Positions 43,660 through 55,852 of a stretch of 64,000 bases of DNA are shown piece by piece. The translations under genes and the position numbers were made by a program. This stretch comes from Bactrocera neohumeralis (lineage: Eukaryota; Arthropoda; Insecta; Diptera; Tephritidae). The DNA is taken from contig NC_065920.1 of the NCBI RefSeq assembly GCF_024586455.1, positions 77,678,215 through 77,742,214 on the forward strand. Reading direction: 5' to 3'. Under the pieces are notes generated by a model. That model searched no databases, had not been told where the DNA came from, and saw nothing but the letters and a program-made list of their open reading frames with translations. How positions within the stretch are numbered: the first letter of the stretch is position 1; each line of letters opens with the position of its first letter.

Positions 43660-46600
43660 ATAGTTTCTGTCATTCTGTCAACGCCTCTCAATTGCAATCG
43701 GATTTATATTTGCCACAACTGCAGTAATTTATTGGAAATCACAACTTCTTAGCAATTATCGACGCAAATGATTGATAAATATTTTTAATCTATTTTAATT
43801 AATAATGATCCACAAGATTTACATAAGAATTAAGAGATCTGCAATAAATAAACACAAATTAAAAATGCGCACATTTATTAAACCGTTAAATGCGCTTAGC
43901 ACATATTCCTGCCGCCGCAATGGCTGCCGCGTTGCAGACAATTTTGCGCGCCACCAATATGCGTGTGTGTTGGTGTTTGTTTGCGTAATGCGCAGAAATG
44001 ATGATGGCGATTCATAATTTACAAGCCAGCGATTTTCGAGTATGTTTTCACTCATTTGCATTCATTATGGGCGCACTTAATAATTCAGAAATCGCAAAAT
44101 GCATTTATTGCACATTTACACAGTGGATCAAGCCTATCTGCAGGCGCTCACACGCATTTACATACATGTATGTACATGGCATATAAAAGTGTGTTGGTAG
44201 ATATGAGTAAATGTGTATGTATGTGTCTGTGTTGGAACTGGCATACTTTGCACGGAGTTACGCGAAAGCAGCACACACATAATTTACTTATTTATATATG
44301 TACATACTCACATGCATGCCTACAGTTGCATAACTGGTAACGGCACTTAACTGCTAGGGAAATGCAACAACACCAAACTGCATTGCCGGTCAGCAGCATT
44401 ACGCGCGCACGACCCAGCAGCGACTGAGGTGGAAATCTCGAGGCTCAAGGTGCAGCAGCAGCAATGCAGACAGGGCCGGGCATCAGCGCAAAGGAAGCGC
44501 TGATAAAAGCGACTCATAAATTTTATACATTTACCTTTCAGAAGCATAAAGCAGCCCGGGCGCCGGTGTTGAAAGTGAGGCGCGAAAGCGCCAATGGAAG
44601 GATATAGAACACGGAAAATATGGTCAAAGCGAACTGTGTGGCGCAATGGCCATTGGCCGCTGGGACGCTACGGTGCAGATCCCTTAATGCGGCACACGAA
44701 AGCCGGTTGAAAATTTAATTTGCGCAATTAAATATAAATGCGCAGAAAAAATCGCGTGTTCGAAGGGGGAAGAAACGGTCAGACACACGAAGCTGAAGGC
44801 GCGGCCTCACGGTAAGAGGGCGGGAACTTGGCTTTGCAATGGATAAAGAAATCGGGGCAATTTGTTGCGCGAAAAGTGAAGTGCTGCCGACGACGCGTTA
44901 AGTGGCGAGTAAAGTGTAATGGAATGTAAAGTTGCTGCTGGGGTGGACAGGCTACCGAAAGTGGGAGCAGAAGTGCTATAATTTTTTTTCTGAGCAAGAA
45001 ACAGAAGTGGAGAAACTGACCCAGTTACTTTACAACAATTTTTTTTATTTTATAAATCTTTTTTGTCGCGGCCCTTGACGCACTGCCCTTTGTGTGATGA
45101 CTGGCAGTTACTGTTATTATTATTGTTATGGCTTTGCAGTTTGCAACTAAATTTAATCTAGTGTTATCGGTGATAATTTTTTATTGACTGCCTGCAGGAT
45201 TATTAGGCTCATTAGAGTGATCTAAGTTAGGGAAAGACAAATATTATACAATTTTGAAAATTTACGGGTACAACGTCAATATTTCTTGTAGCGACGAATA
45301 TTCCCAAAAAAAAGCTTCACTTATTCCGATCTAACTTTATGCACCAAAAAATCTATAACTAACAGTTTTCAAGCTCTAGTTATCGTTTTTTATTGTTTGT
45401 TTACTTTTTGCTCTAAATGCATTTTGTTTTTAATTTCTTTTTCATTTTTTGCGCTGTCTCGCTTGTCACACAATTCGACCGCAAGCCAATAAATTCAACT
45501 TGAACCAAGTTTGACTGGCAACAGCATTCTTCACATACACATTCACGCACACGCGGATATTGCCACACTCACACTTCCCCAGCGACCTCTGTTTGACTTA
45601 AAAAGAAAACATATTTCACCAACCAGCCGCAGAAAATTCATCCCTCGCTCACTAAGCTCAAAAACTCAGCGTCAAACAAACTCTAAGCAACCAAGCAAGT
45701 CCATGTCCTTGGGCAACTTCCCACGCGCTGCAAACTTCATGAACAATGTCTACATACACACACACGCACATTAGCTGTGTATAAGAAGAAAGTCGTGCAA
45801 AACACAAAATGAGTGGCAACAATAGCGGAATCTTCGGTTCAACTGGGGATGAAGAGCAACATGAGCAATACAGCATCCAAATAGATGTGTATACGTTTGT
45901 GTGTATGCAACAACTGGGACTCATTTCCCTTATGTATTCCGTAAATATTTCGGCGATTCTCGCATACCCACCACAAGTTTGTATGGTATTTGTGGATAAA
46001 CTCAGGCGTATATATATTTTTCTGTTCAATTCAGTGCAGGCTGTCAGGCGAAATGAAGGCGATATATAACCACATGCATTATATCTGCGTACATATGTGA
46101 ATACAATAAAATTCGGTACTGGAAACAGCCTTTTCGCACAGCCAAATTAATTTAGTACATTAAGATTAAATGAGAAACCAGTTTTTGCCTTTTCGCACAA
46201 CCGGCTACTCGTTTAGCGATCCGCTGTTATACTTGTTTGTGTACTTGAATTTCTATTTTTTCTGTTCATTAGAATTCATCAACTGATTGCTATTTTATCA
46301 AAGAACACAACCAAATATTCAGCCGAGACAACAACCAACAGAGTTTAACCCAGCCAAATTTACAATGTGGGCAACAACCAGCAGAGTTGCTTTCTAGTTT
46401 TAACTCGATTTCAATTCGATCAAGAATTAATGTACTAAAATAAGATTTTTATTTTGTATGGCAAATCGATCTAAATTTCTGCTTTAGTCGAGCAAACCGC
46501 GTTAATTTATCAATTAACTCCATGGCGAAACGGCTATAAGGATATGTAGGTTCCAGTTGATAAGCATTTCATTGATTGCGAACTGCCCAAAGCCTTTAAA

Positions 46601-46940
46601 ATAATATTTTCTATGGCACTTTGGTCCGTTTTCCCAATATCTGGTTAGCAGGCAAATATCAGTTAAGTTCTGGTTAAAAAAGTTCCTTCACCGAAGGAAG
46701 TAGTTTTGGTTAAGTTAACCATAACTTAACTGATAGATTGGTGTAAATCCGATATTGATGAAAGGGCCCTTAGTCAGTGAAGGGACTCGGAATACATTGG
46801 ATGCAAATTGTGTGATACCTATCAGATAATCCCACCTTTCTATATCACTTAGTCATGGTTAAAGGGCTGAAGAAGAATAATTATGCAAATATGAAGGTTG
46901 CTTATATTCTAAGATTAGAGAAAAAAAGTAAATATTATTA
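43660..46940. other. Unique DNA with GC-richer islands, no gene seen
   Basis: 43.85-45.0 kb and 45.4-46.1 kb have the island composition, with GTGTATGTATGTG near 44210 and CACACACACG at 45755-45770. Frames of up to 123 residues overlap on both strands and show no domains. 46.3-46.9 kb is AT-rich. Confidence 0.4.
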
Positions 46941-46955
46941 CTACATAAGATCGCT

Positions 46956-47405
46956 TTATTGGGTTTAAAAATATTCTCCATTAAGATCTATACACTTCTT
47001 CATGGCTTTGAACCAATTTTCGAAGCACTTTTACGACTCTGAACGTTACCCTCTTAGTTTATTTTTTACATACGGGAATAAAGAGAAGTCATTCAGCACC
47101 TGTCACGATATAATAGATGTGTTTCGAAGCATGCGTATCGTATTTTTAACATGTCTCTTAACCAATTGAGAGGACGCATTTTTTTTGATGAACTATGTGG
47201 GATCCAACGCGAGCCAATTATTTTTGCTGTCGAATGTTTATACAATATTGAATGTACGTTGGTCCCACTGATTCCTAAAGTTGTCTCAATCTCACGATCT
47301 TGCAATTTCAGTTTGCGATTTAATTCCATATTTTTGCCGAGAAGTATATTTTAAGTTACTGTAAACTACACAAATAGCGCTTGTATGTCAAAACGTTCTG
47401 AACAT
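46956..47405 (-). pseudogene. Mariner-like element relic
   Basis: From 47329 the minus strand encodes MELNRKLKLQDREIETTLGI, SGTNVHSILYKH and SRWIPHSSSKK with LNWLRDML, the HTH-to-linker part of a mariner. About 47035-46970 encodes CFENWFKAMKKCIDLNGEYF and a stop, which is the normal mariner C-terminus. The catalytic core between them is deleted. The upstream 60 bp (47342-47400) match the duplicated unit at 35.9-36.05 kb. Confidence 0.78.
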
Positions 47406-47409
47406 AAAT

Positions 47410-50195
47410 AACATGAAAAATTTCTAACTTTACTATAAAGTTGTGAGTTGCCACTCTACTAAATCCATCTAAATAAAATAATAATAATCCATGTCATATA
47501 CATGCAACACAAAACAAGGTGTGTGAAAAAAGGGTATTTGGCAAATCCGAAGGTGATAGTTAACCTTTACTCAAGTGAAAAAATAAAGATACCTGTCCGA
47601 AGAAAATTTCTATACATCCATATCTTAACCCATGTCTTGACAGTAAAAAATTATATTTTTATATAAATTTGTCTGTGGTCATCAAAAGTTAATTTAAAAA
47701 TGTCCGTTGTTTTTTGGTTGGAAGTATTTTGAATTGTACATTTGTGGAGAGGTGGTCTACCCATTACTATTTTTTTTGTCATGTCTTAGAATGGGTAACA
47801 TTAGATTTGTTCCTATCTTTGGATGTCACGTGATAAGGAGGAAGTAAAAATATTTAAAAAGTGATCAGAATTTTTCACGTCACCAGACGAAAATCCAATA
47901 AAAAATGTTTGTGCTTTGTTGAAAGCCAAAATATAAAGAAAACATTTAACGTCAAAAAAATATATCCAGCTGCTACTACAAAATATCTGGATTTTGCTTC
48001 CTGTGGAATATGCCGAAAATTTTGTTGCAAGTTACCAGTAAAGAAATCAGGCTATAACATAATAATAGATAATGCGGGAGTTTGGAACAACCATTGGATA
48101 AACGTCTCTTGTAACAAAACAATGTATGATATTTTCTATAATGAAAAACATTTTACCAATAAAAACTACTTACACTTTGCAAAATGAAAACTTTATATTT
48201 TGATCACACTGAATTTTCAAACAGTGAAGTGTAATGGCTCTATACATATATAAATCTACTCAAAATATTTTGACATAAGGCTAGGGCGAAATACTTGAGG
48301 AAAGTTGAGTGAACGATGTCTAATTTATTTTTTGTACAATTACTAGCCTCAAAGTTTGTACATGTATTGAGGCACGGCTCACCTTAAGATATTTTAAGCT
48401 ACGCTTTTATAATGCCACACATTTCATTTCAGAATATTTCTCATTAATTTACCGCTCCCCTTCCCATTATATGCTTATATCTTCGTTGCCTTGGCATAGA
48501 AAAAATAATAATTTCATTTAAATTACTAAATGCGGCAACGCAATGCCCAAAGCCGTCATCACCCCGTCGCCTATTAAACGCCACCCGCTGCTCAAAACGG
48601 TGTTCCATGCTTCGCCTTATTTCTTTCTACTTTCAGTGACGCTTTTGAAGGCGTAAACGATGCGTAGCAATTGCCGGTTGTCACACAGCGATTTCCGTTA
48701 GAAGTTGGCGCGTTCACTGTACGTTAGCTTAAAGAAAAAGTAGGCGAAAACCACCGAGGGGGCAGGGTAAGCAGGCAATTGGAGACGAAAGCGCGCTGCA
48801 TAGAAATTTAATCAAAATATGAAAAAATATATTTTTGAGACGCGTTTGGCATGAATGAGAAGTGTGGCTGATAACATTTAGCTGCATACTTGTATGAAAG
48901 CGCTTAAATAATACTTTATGCAGCAAATGATAAAAATTTAACGATTTTGATTTTGTGTTTCATTTTTAATTATTCGTTGGAAAAAATATGAATAAAATCC
49001 CCAACATAAACCGAAGTAAGTAAATTATATAAAAAGTATGCTCCATCACAATGCACCTGCAGCCGCCAACAGCGATGGCGGTAGCACTCTATTATGTCAA
49101 TATTATTATATTTTGTATGTGTGCGTGTGTGCCATTCTTTTTATTATTTCTGCGCGTTGGCGCGACTATTGTTATCAGCGCGCCAAAACATATATACGCG
49201 TATGAATAATGTGCCACATACCCAAGCACACACATGTATACATGGATCCCATTTATGTGCAACAGCTAGAACCTTCCTTTCATTATGTCACTTGCACAAA
49301 TTTCTTTTGTTTTGCTGTGGTTTTTGTTTTAACTTTCTACTTTGTTGCATTCTGAAGTTCTTCCTTATTGCTTTCGCTTTTGTATGCCACGGCAAACAAT
49401 GGCATCGAGAAAGTTGTAATTCTCGCCAGTGTGTAGCCTATAGAAATATTACATATTATATAACCAAGCAGGCGTTATTATATTAAAGTGTTTGTGTAGA
49501 AAACTTAATTTCTGATACTAAAAGGAACAAAAAAAATTAAAAAAAATATATATTTACCAAATAAAAAGCTTAGAGCATTACAAGAATTACCTAATACATA
49601 AAGCAATATAAAGAAAATCGAAAGCGACTAGATATTACAAGTATTATACTTGTAGATGGCATTGAACTTCACAAACTTTTAAAAAAAAAAAAAACTTCTT
49701 ATTGCCTTCGCACTTAATTTGAAATAAAAAAGAAACTTTTATTTCATGGTTCGATAGGATATACCTTAAAAAAAAAGCAATATCTTAAAAAAAATTTCAC
49801 GAAATGGCGACAATCTGCACAAAAAAAAATTTTTTAATTGGGAATATGGAATGTTCCAAATATAGATAAGTGTGAAAAAGAAGACTCTCCAAAAATGTTA
49901 GGTAAAATCAACAACCGCCGACTTAAAAAATCTTCCGTGCACTGAACTGAATTTTCAATTAAACCTGCCTTTAGATTTAAACCACAACCACCACGGATTT
50001 TCCCAAAGGGCCAAACCTAATGAACAGATTGGAGCGAACACCAAGGGCTAACTTCTTCTCGTTTTATTAAATATACATAAGTCTCCGGTCATATCTCTTA
50101 TCTTTTGCCACTACCAGTTGAGCACCCATCAAATTCAATGACTGGTGGTATCTGTCGCTTGAACGTCAAATGTCTTTTCATTAGAAGGCAACTCA
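47410..50195. other. AT-rich and unique DNA, no gene seen
   Basis: 47.4-48.4 kb is AT-rich; the 108-residue frame at 47861-48187 is lysine- and asparagine-rich with several cysteines but has no recognisable domain. 48.4-49.5 kb resembles the unique islands. 49.5-50.1 kb is poly-A rich. Confidence 0.4.
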
Positions 50196-50202
50196 TTCAA
50201 AG

Positions 50203-50262
50203 GCTATAATACTCAGCTTGAACTTACATACATATATTAAAATTCAAGCTGAGTATTATAGC
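50203..50262. other. Perfect 20-bp inverted repeat, hairpin of 60 nt
   Basis: 50203-50222 is exactly complementary to 50243-50262, leaving a 20-nt AT-rich loop. Flanks do not extend the pairing. A transcript of either strand would fold into a miRNA-precursor-sized hairpin. No known miRNA seed was recognised, and a fold-back remnant is just as likely. Confidence 0.55.
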
Positions 50263-50435
50263 ACTGTTTCTGACAAACAAGACTATTGTTTTGGAAAAGA
50301 CAGATTCAAGAAAACCTATCAAGTTTCAGTTCCGGCCGTACCAGTTAGAAGGACAAGTTAGCAAATAATACTGTGATCAAATTTATAGGTGAATTTTTAA
50401 TTTATACTTCGCGTGTTTTTTGAATCGTTAATTTT

Positions 50436-50890
50436 TATACCCTGAACAGGGTATATTAAATTTGTCACGAAGTTTGTAACACCCAGAAGGAAGCGCCGTA
50501 GGCCCTATAAAGTATACACATAGTATAAATGATCAGTATGTTGAGCTGAGTCGACTTAGCCATGTCCGTCTATCTGTATATATACGAACTAGTCGATCAG
50601 TTTTTAAGATATCGTTTTGAAATTTTGCAGACGTCATTTTCTCGTCCAGAAGCTGGTCATTTGTCGGAACTGCCGATATCGGACCACTATAACATATAGC
50701 TGCCATACAAACTGAATGATCGGAGTCAAGTTCTTGTATGGATAACTTTCACATTCGACAATGTTTCTTCACGAAATTTGGTATAGATTATTTTCTAAGG
50801 CAACAATATAATCTCCGAAGAATTTGTTCAGATCGGTTAACTATAGCATATAGCTGCCATACAAACTGAATGATCGGAATCAAATGTTTG
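50436..50890 (+). repeat. Dispersed repeat family A, most complete copy
   Basis: Begins with a small palindrome (ATACCCTGAACAGGGTAT), then AAATTTGTCACGAAGTTTGT, AACACCCAGAAGGAAGCG, AAATGATCAGTATGTTGAGC, TTAGCCATGTCCGTCTATCT, TATATATACGAACTAGTCGA, CAGTTTTTAAGATATCG, TTTGTCGGAACTGCCGATAT, and two tail units each containing CATATAGCTGCCATACAAAC (about 50695 and 50848). It serves as the reference for the copies at 16.4, 18.2, 29.1 and 36.2 kb. No protein is encoded. Confidence 0.85.
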
Positions 50891-50899
50891 CAGAATCGA

Positions 50900-52180
50900 A
50901 GAAGGTTCTGATGGCCATCAGTACGGCATAATTTTCCAAGTGCTATGATGACTGGAAAATTCGTTGGCATAACTGTATTGCAGCGGGAGGGGTTTACTTT
51001 GAAGGAGATGAAATGGACAAAATGCACCTTTCAGTTTGATCACATTAGTATATCTCCGAAGGTAATTTTAAGTTTAAAAATCCTCTAGCAACAAATTCTT
51101 GAGTTGTTAAACTTTGAAAATAAAAATAAAATCGATTTTGTTATTTCTTAACTGGAATATCCTCTTAAACCAGTGGCCACAATTTCTCTAGGAGCTATGT
51201 AGTAATTTTGTTCATATGTTGTACACATTTTTAAAATATCATTATCTAGTCACTGAACCAAGGACTTATTTTTTTACTGCAAATTATTTTTTCTAGTCAA
51301 TATTTGACGAAAATGCTACCAAAATATTTTTTTTGGTCATAGTCCGTCAAAAATGCAAATATTAATTTTTTTTCCTTCATCCAATAAGAATAATTATCCG
51401 TATTTCAACAAAATATTTTTGTTTTTTTTTCAGTTGAACCAAAAATGGGTTAGGCTGTCAACAGCAAGAACATTTTTTAGACGTCAAGGGAGATGAGGTA
51501 CTAACTGCTAAGGTTTCGGAGTTTATAATAAATAAAAAAAAGTCATATTTTTTGCATTAATGTTGAAACCAAAAAACACCCGGAAATTGTACATAAAACG
51601 CAGAATATTTAACTGTTTAAATGAGTTAAGCCTCCCCCACTTTATCTGGGAAAAACTGGCGCACCCTAGCACAACTCAACTCCCCTGAGACGAACACCAT
51701 ACTTAACATCGGAAAACAGCATGCACTAATACAACACACCTGGGGACAACTTGCATTTCACCACAGCAGGATGACAACTATTATAAATTAACAAAAGGAT
51801 TGGATCATCGCTGCTTTTGACACTCTCGCTTATACTTTCGAATAGAAACGTCGACCACACGGTTCCTTCGCGCTGATCTTTTTGGCATATTACCATTTGT
51901 TTATACATATATATATATATGTATGTACATATTCGCTAACATACGAATCAGCGTCAACTCGATCGCCAACGTCGGCAAATAACTCTCGTAATATAATCGC
52001 CGTCCCTCCCGTGGATTATATTTACAAACTATATATATATAAGTATATATTATTAAAATATTCATTCAGTGATGTAAATAAAATTGTTGAAAAAATAAAG
52101 TGTTTACAAATAAAAAACGGACATTTTCATTTTAATTAACGTGGTGGTAGCTGCACCCCACTATATTGAGTGTACATTTC
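50900..52180. other. AT-rich DNA, possible LTR-like module at the right
   Basis: 50.9-51.6 kb shows only homopolymer-rich AT sequence. 51.6-52.15 kb contains a TTATAAATTAAC element, (TA)n at 51888-51902, closely spaced AATAAA signals at 52078-52120 and a TGGTGGTAGC word at 52143 that could be a primer-binding site. No paired LTR or coding domain is present. Confidence 0.35.
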
Positions 52181-52187
52181 AACATAT

Positions 52188-52450
52188 CTATTCATCAATA
52201 TTTATTTGGTTGCTTTCAAAGTAGTACCCACCAGATGAAATACTTTTATGCCATTGATTCTTCCGGCCCTCGAAACACTTTTTAGGATGGCCTTCAGCTC
52301 CTTTTTTGGCCCAATGTATATCGAATGCAAACATATTTGAAAATACTGTGCGAAAATTTGAAGTTGATCCGGCGAATTGCTTCGGAATTTGAGCGTATTT
52401 GTAAGCTTTATCCACTTAGTGCAATCGGACACCAAAATTTCACACACATT
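52188..52450 (-). pseudogene. Mariner-like transposase C-terminal relic
   Basis: The minus strand encodes, in two frames, AKKELKAILKSV and KKCFEGRKNQWHKSISSGGY followed by YFESNQINIDE and a stop. This is the mariner C-terminus (A-I-P-x-x-x-F-x-x-C-F-E-x-W-K-x-R-W-x-K-C-I-x-x-x-G-x-Y-F-E-G-D). Catalytic parts and ends are missing. Confidence 0.7.
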
Positions 52451-55275
52451 TTACTTGCAACGAAATTTTTCAAATGATCAATTTAACATCAAATCAAGGA
52501 ATAGAAATCATTTCAAAACGCACATATGTGTTAAATTTCAGTCAAATATCTCAAAGAATAAAAAAATAATACCCAAAAGATAAATTTCGTCTTAAAACTC
52601 GCTGACTGGAAACCGCACTTAGACCCATATTCTCCCAGACAAAGTTGTTCAGAATGATTTCGCTTTGGCTACCTGTAAATCAGCACGCTATAAAACACAC
52701 ACAGCATAGTATAAAATAGTGTACTCATTTTTATATAGTTACAATATATGTATGACTTTCAAATATTCTTTAAATAAATTTGACTAAAACATTACTGCCT
52801 TCAAATATTCTGCATTACATTAAAAGCCTTATTTCCCAAGATAGTCGCTTTAAAATCTTTCATTTGGCAGATAATTATATTTTATTTTTGTCCGCTTACT
52901 CAGTTCCACCTCAACCTCCACTTTCACTTAGGTTTTCTACAAGTCCGTCGATAGTTTGCCTCCCTCGTCCAAGGGCTCTTTCACAAAAAAGTTTAATTTA
53001 TTTGTGGTTGAAGTTTTGTGGGCGGACAGTTGTTTGACGTGGTGACAGCTGGTGTTGCTTTAATAGGAAATGAGTGTTGAGGAATTTGATTACACCACGG
53101 TTTGCATACTTATTTATATGCTGTATGCATTTAATGTATGGAAAGTATAGTCGGAAAATCTTGTGTTCTATTTCACACTACAAATAATAGAAATATTACA
53201 CAGTGAATTGTGTTCCTATGAAATAATATTTGAAAATATTTCATTTGAATGTTTTTAATATGCAAGTACTTATTATATACGAAGGCATAGCTCATTACTT
53301 TCTTGTTTAAAAATAATTCAAAAATAAGTGTTATTCTTCGTATGTGATAAAACTAAAATCCTAACAAATGTGTTTCTTTTTTTTTGATTTGTCATAAACA
53401 ATATTTTTCCCTCTATTACATTTCAAATGCGTGATTAATACGCACATTCCCTGCTTTCAGGCTTCGTAAATACACCCACACGCATATAAGAAATTGTTCA
53501 TTACAGCACAGTTCGAGTCTGGCTGCGATAAACTCACCGAACCCAAGCACCAAAAATGACCTTTAGTAATAACTTATCATATGTTTCGAGTATAGTATGT
53601 AAATATAATGCTGGTCGCTCGCCTTTATCTGTTATTCGCTGCTAAGAATTTAAAAACTATTTACGAAGATTTGTAGTATTTGTAAATCTCTAAACAAGTA
53701 GAAATTAATTCTTTGTGCACATGTTATTTGGGGTTACCAATGGTTGTATGCCCTTTAATGTGTTTTTTGATCTCAGACAGCAGGTAGTCGACGGTTGTAA
53801 ATCAGTTTGCGTTCACACGAGGACACCTTTTGTTGCCGAAACTAGCTTTTATGAGCGAGTGAATGATGAGGAGAGACTAAGGGACGCTCGCGCTTTATGT
53901 TTTCGTTCGTAACTGCTACGCTTTTCGGCATTTTTTAAGATTTTGAAACATTTTTAATGGTTGCAAATGCGTTCCATTTCAAGTGCTAATTACTTTTCTG
54001 TTCGAAAATTTTGAATTTACAATTTATTTTTATATACAATATAATAAATACTAAGTAAATCACCATAATGTAGTAAACAAAAAGGTTTATAAAAGTGTGG
54101 ATTAGAATAAAGAAGTAGCAAAAAAATATTTTTGTGCACCGCTTACACAATGCTTACAAGAATTTGAGAATGTGAAATGAAAGAAATTTTTGGAAATAGT
54201 CTGACTTAAGCTGTCGCACTCTTGTCACTCGTGTGAACTCAATGAGCGCCACCAAAAGAGAATTTGCCTATAATGAGCGACAGAAAGAGTCCTCGTCTGA
54301 ACACAGTTTAGCATGCAGCGTACACTTACATAGCGTTTGAAACCGCAGTTATGTAATTGCTGTCCTGCTCTGGCGACAAATGTTTAAGGGCATGGACAAC
54401 CGCTCACTTTTATCACTTGATGTAATGAGGGTGTTAAGCCAAAAGTATCATGTAGTAAAGAAATATGCGATTTGGCAAGAAAAGTCCTTGTGTGGTGGAA
54501 TTTCATGAGGGTAGAAAAGAAACATTTTTACTAAATAAATGGATATATGTATTTAAAATCAACAGCGTTGGGTATATAATATTTTTAAAAGGCTACATTT
54601 TGCAAGAAAAATATATTATTTTAACGAATACCTTGCTTTTTCTAACTTTTATATGTATTTTGAATGTATTTGAGTAGTCATTGATTAGCAACGTTTTTTC
54701 TACCGGGTTATTCATCTAATACACACAATGCATAACCTGACACCAAACAAATTTTTTACGTGATAATTCCGTAGGAAGCTGTACTTGATTGCATTAAAAA
54801 TAAAAAGTAATTCTTTTTTTCTTTTTTGACTCTTGGAAATACGCCGATAAACAAAATATTCAAATAAAACAAATCTAGTACTTTGTGTGTTTATAATCCT
54901 AGTTTCGAACAAAGCAAAAATATTTTATGATTGCCCTCCCAAAAAAGTATGATTTTTTCTTTACTTCATTCAAAGAGCTCCGATATGGTATATTAATCAC
55001 TTCTCAGAAAAAATCACCACAATTTTTCCGTTAGCTTAAAGCATCTGATACTTTTTTATTTGAAAATATTATAAGAGAAATAATTTCTATTTCATTTCTT
55101 TGTACAAAAGTCAACACGTTAATGGCTTTGTCAGGTTTGGTTAAACAAAAGAATTCAAAATAAATTGAGATTTTCAAACGTGCATTGCAGTAGAGAAGCG
55201 AGAAGAGTTCCAAAACATCGACTAATATCAACTACTTTGTCATAAAACAGAGGAGTCTACGAAACCGATTTTAAT
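52451..55275. other. Unique AT-rich DNA, no gene seen
   Basis: No coding domain or RNA gene. A short set of inverted words (GTTCACACGAG at 53811, its complement at 54228, and a variant at 54287-54302) may be the remains of a small terminal-repeat element. Confidence 0.4.
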
Positions 55276-55280
55276 TCGAA

Positions 55281-55500
55281 GTTATATCCCACATTTTTAG
55301 AAACGAAATTTCACATTTTTTTAAAGGATCTCCAGTATCCCCGAAGCCAAAGTTATATCCAACTTTAGAAACGAAATATCATAGTTTTTCTTAAGGGCCT
55401 CCAGTATTCCCAAATTTGAACTTATATAACATATTTTTAGAAACGAAATGTCTCAGTTTTCATGATGATCTCGAATAGCTCAAATATTAGGTCATATCAT
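55281..55500. repeat. Three tandem units of ~70 bp
   Basis: The unit is GTTATATCC-ACATTTTTAGAA with ACGAAAT-TC, then AAGG-CTCCAGTATCCC. It starts at about 55281, 55352 and 55421 and fades after 55490. The units are diverged and non-coding. Confidence 0.7.
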
Positions 55501-55706
55501 ATATGTAAGTGTTGGACTCACTTCAAACCAAATTCGAATGCTAGAAGAAACATTTTGACTTCGATACTTTAGTTCATTTGTTCTATCTGACCCCCAAGAA
55601 AGAGAAGAAGAGCGATTAATCTCCATCGGCTACTCAGGAACATTCAAAACCCTTATAAGAAGAAGTTAAAACAATACAACAATAATAGTTTATACAAACC
55701 TATCTA

Positions 55707-55712
55707 TTTATT
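55707..55712 (-). terminator. AATAAA polyadenylation signal of the Nimrod-type gene
   Basis: AATAAA on the minus strand about 140 nt downstream of the predicted spliced stop codon (55855-55853). It is the nearest canonical signal in the expected place. Confidence 0.5.
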
Positions 55713-55852
55713 TTTATGTTTTATATATACAGTGAACTCTTATAACAACTAAATATTATTATGGCAAATTACGAATCAATTAAAGCTTAGAAATTAAACA
55801 GCGACAGTCCACACGTACATACACAAATGAGCTCTGACTACACATCCATCCC

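Noticed and set aside
44926..44937. TGGAATGTAAAG, identical to the first 12 nt of miR-1
   Set aside because: The match ends there and no hairpin with a complementary arm is found nearby.
47861..48187. 108-residue Lys/Asn-rich frame with cysteines
   Set aside because: Low-complexity AT-driven composition, no domain, no splice or start context; possibly a decayed transposon piece but not recognisable.
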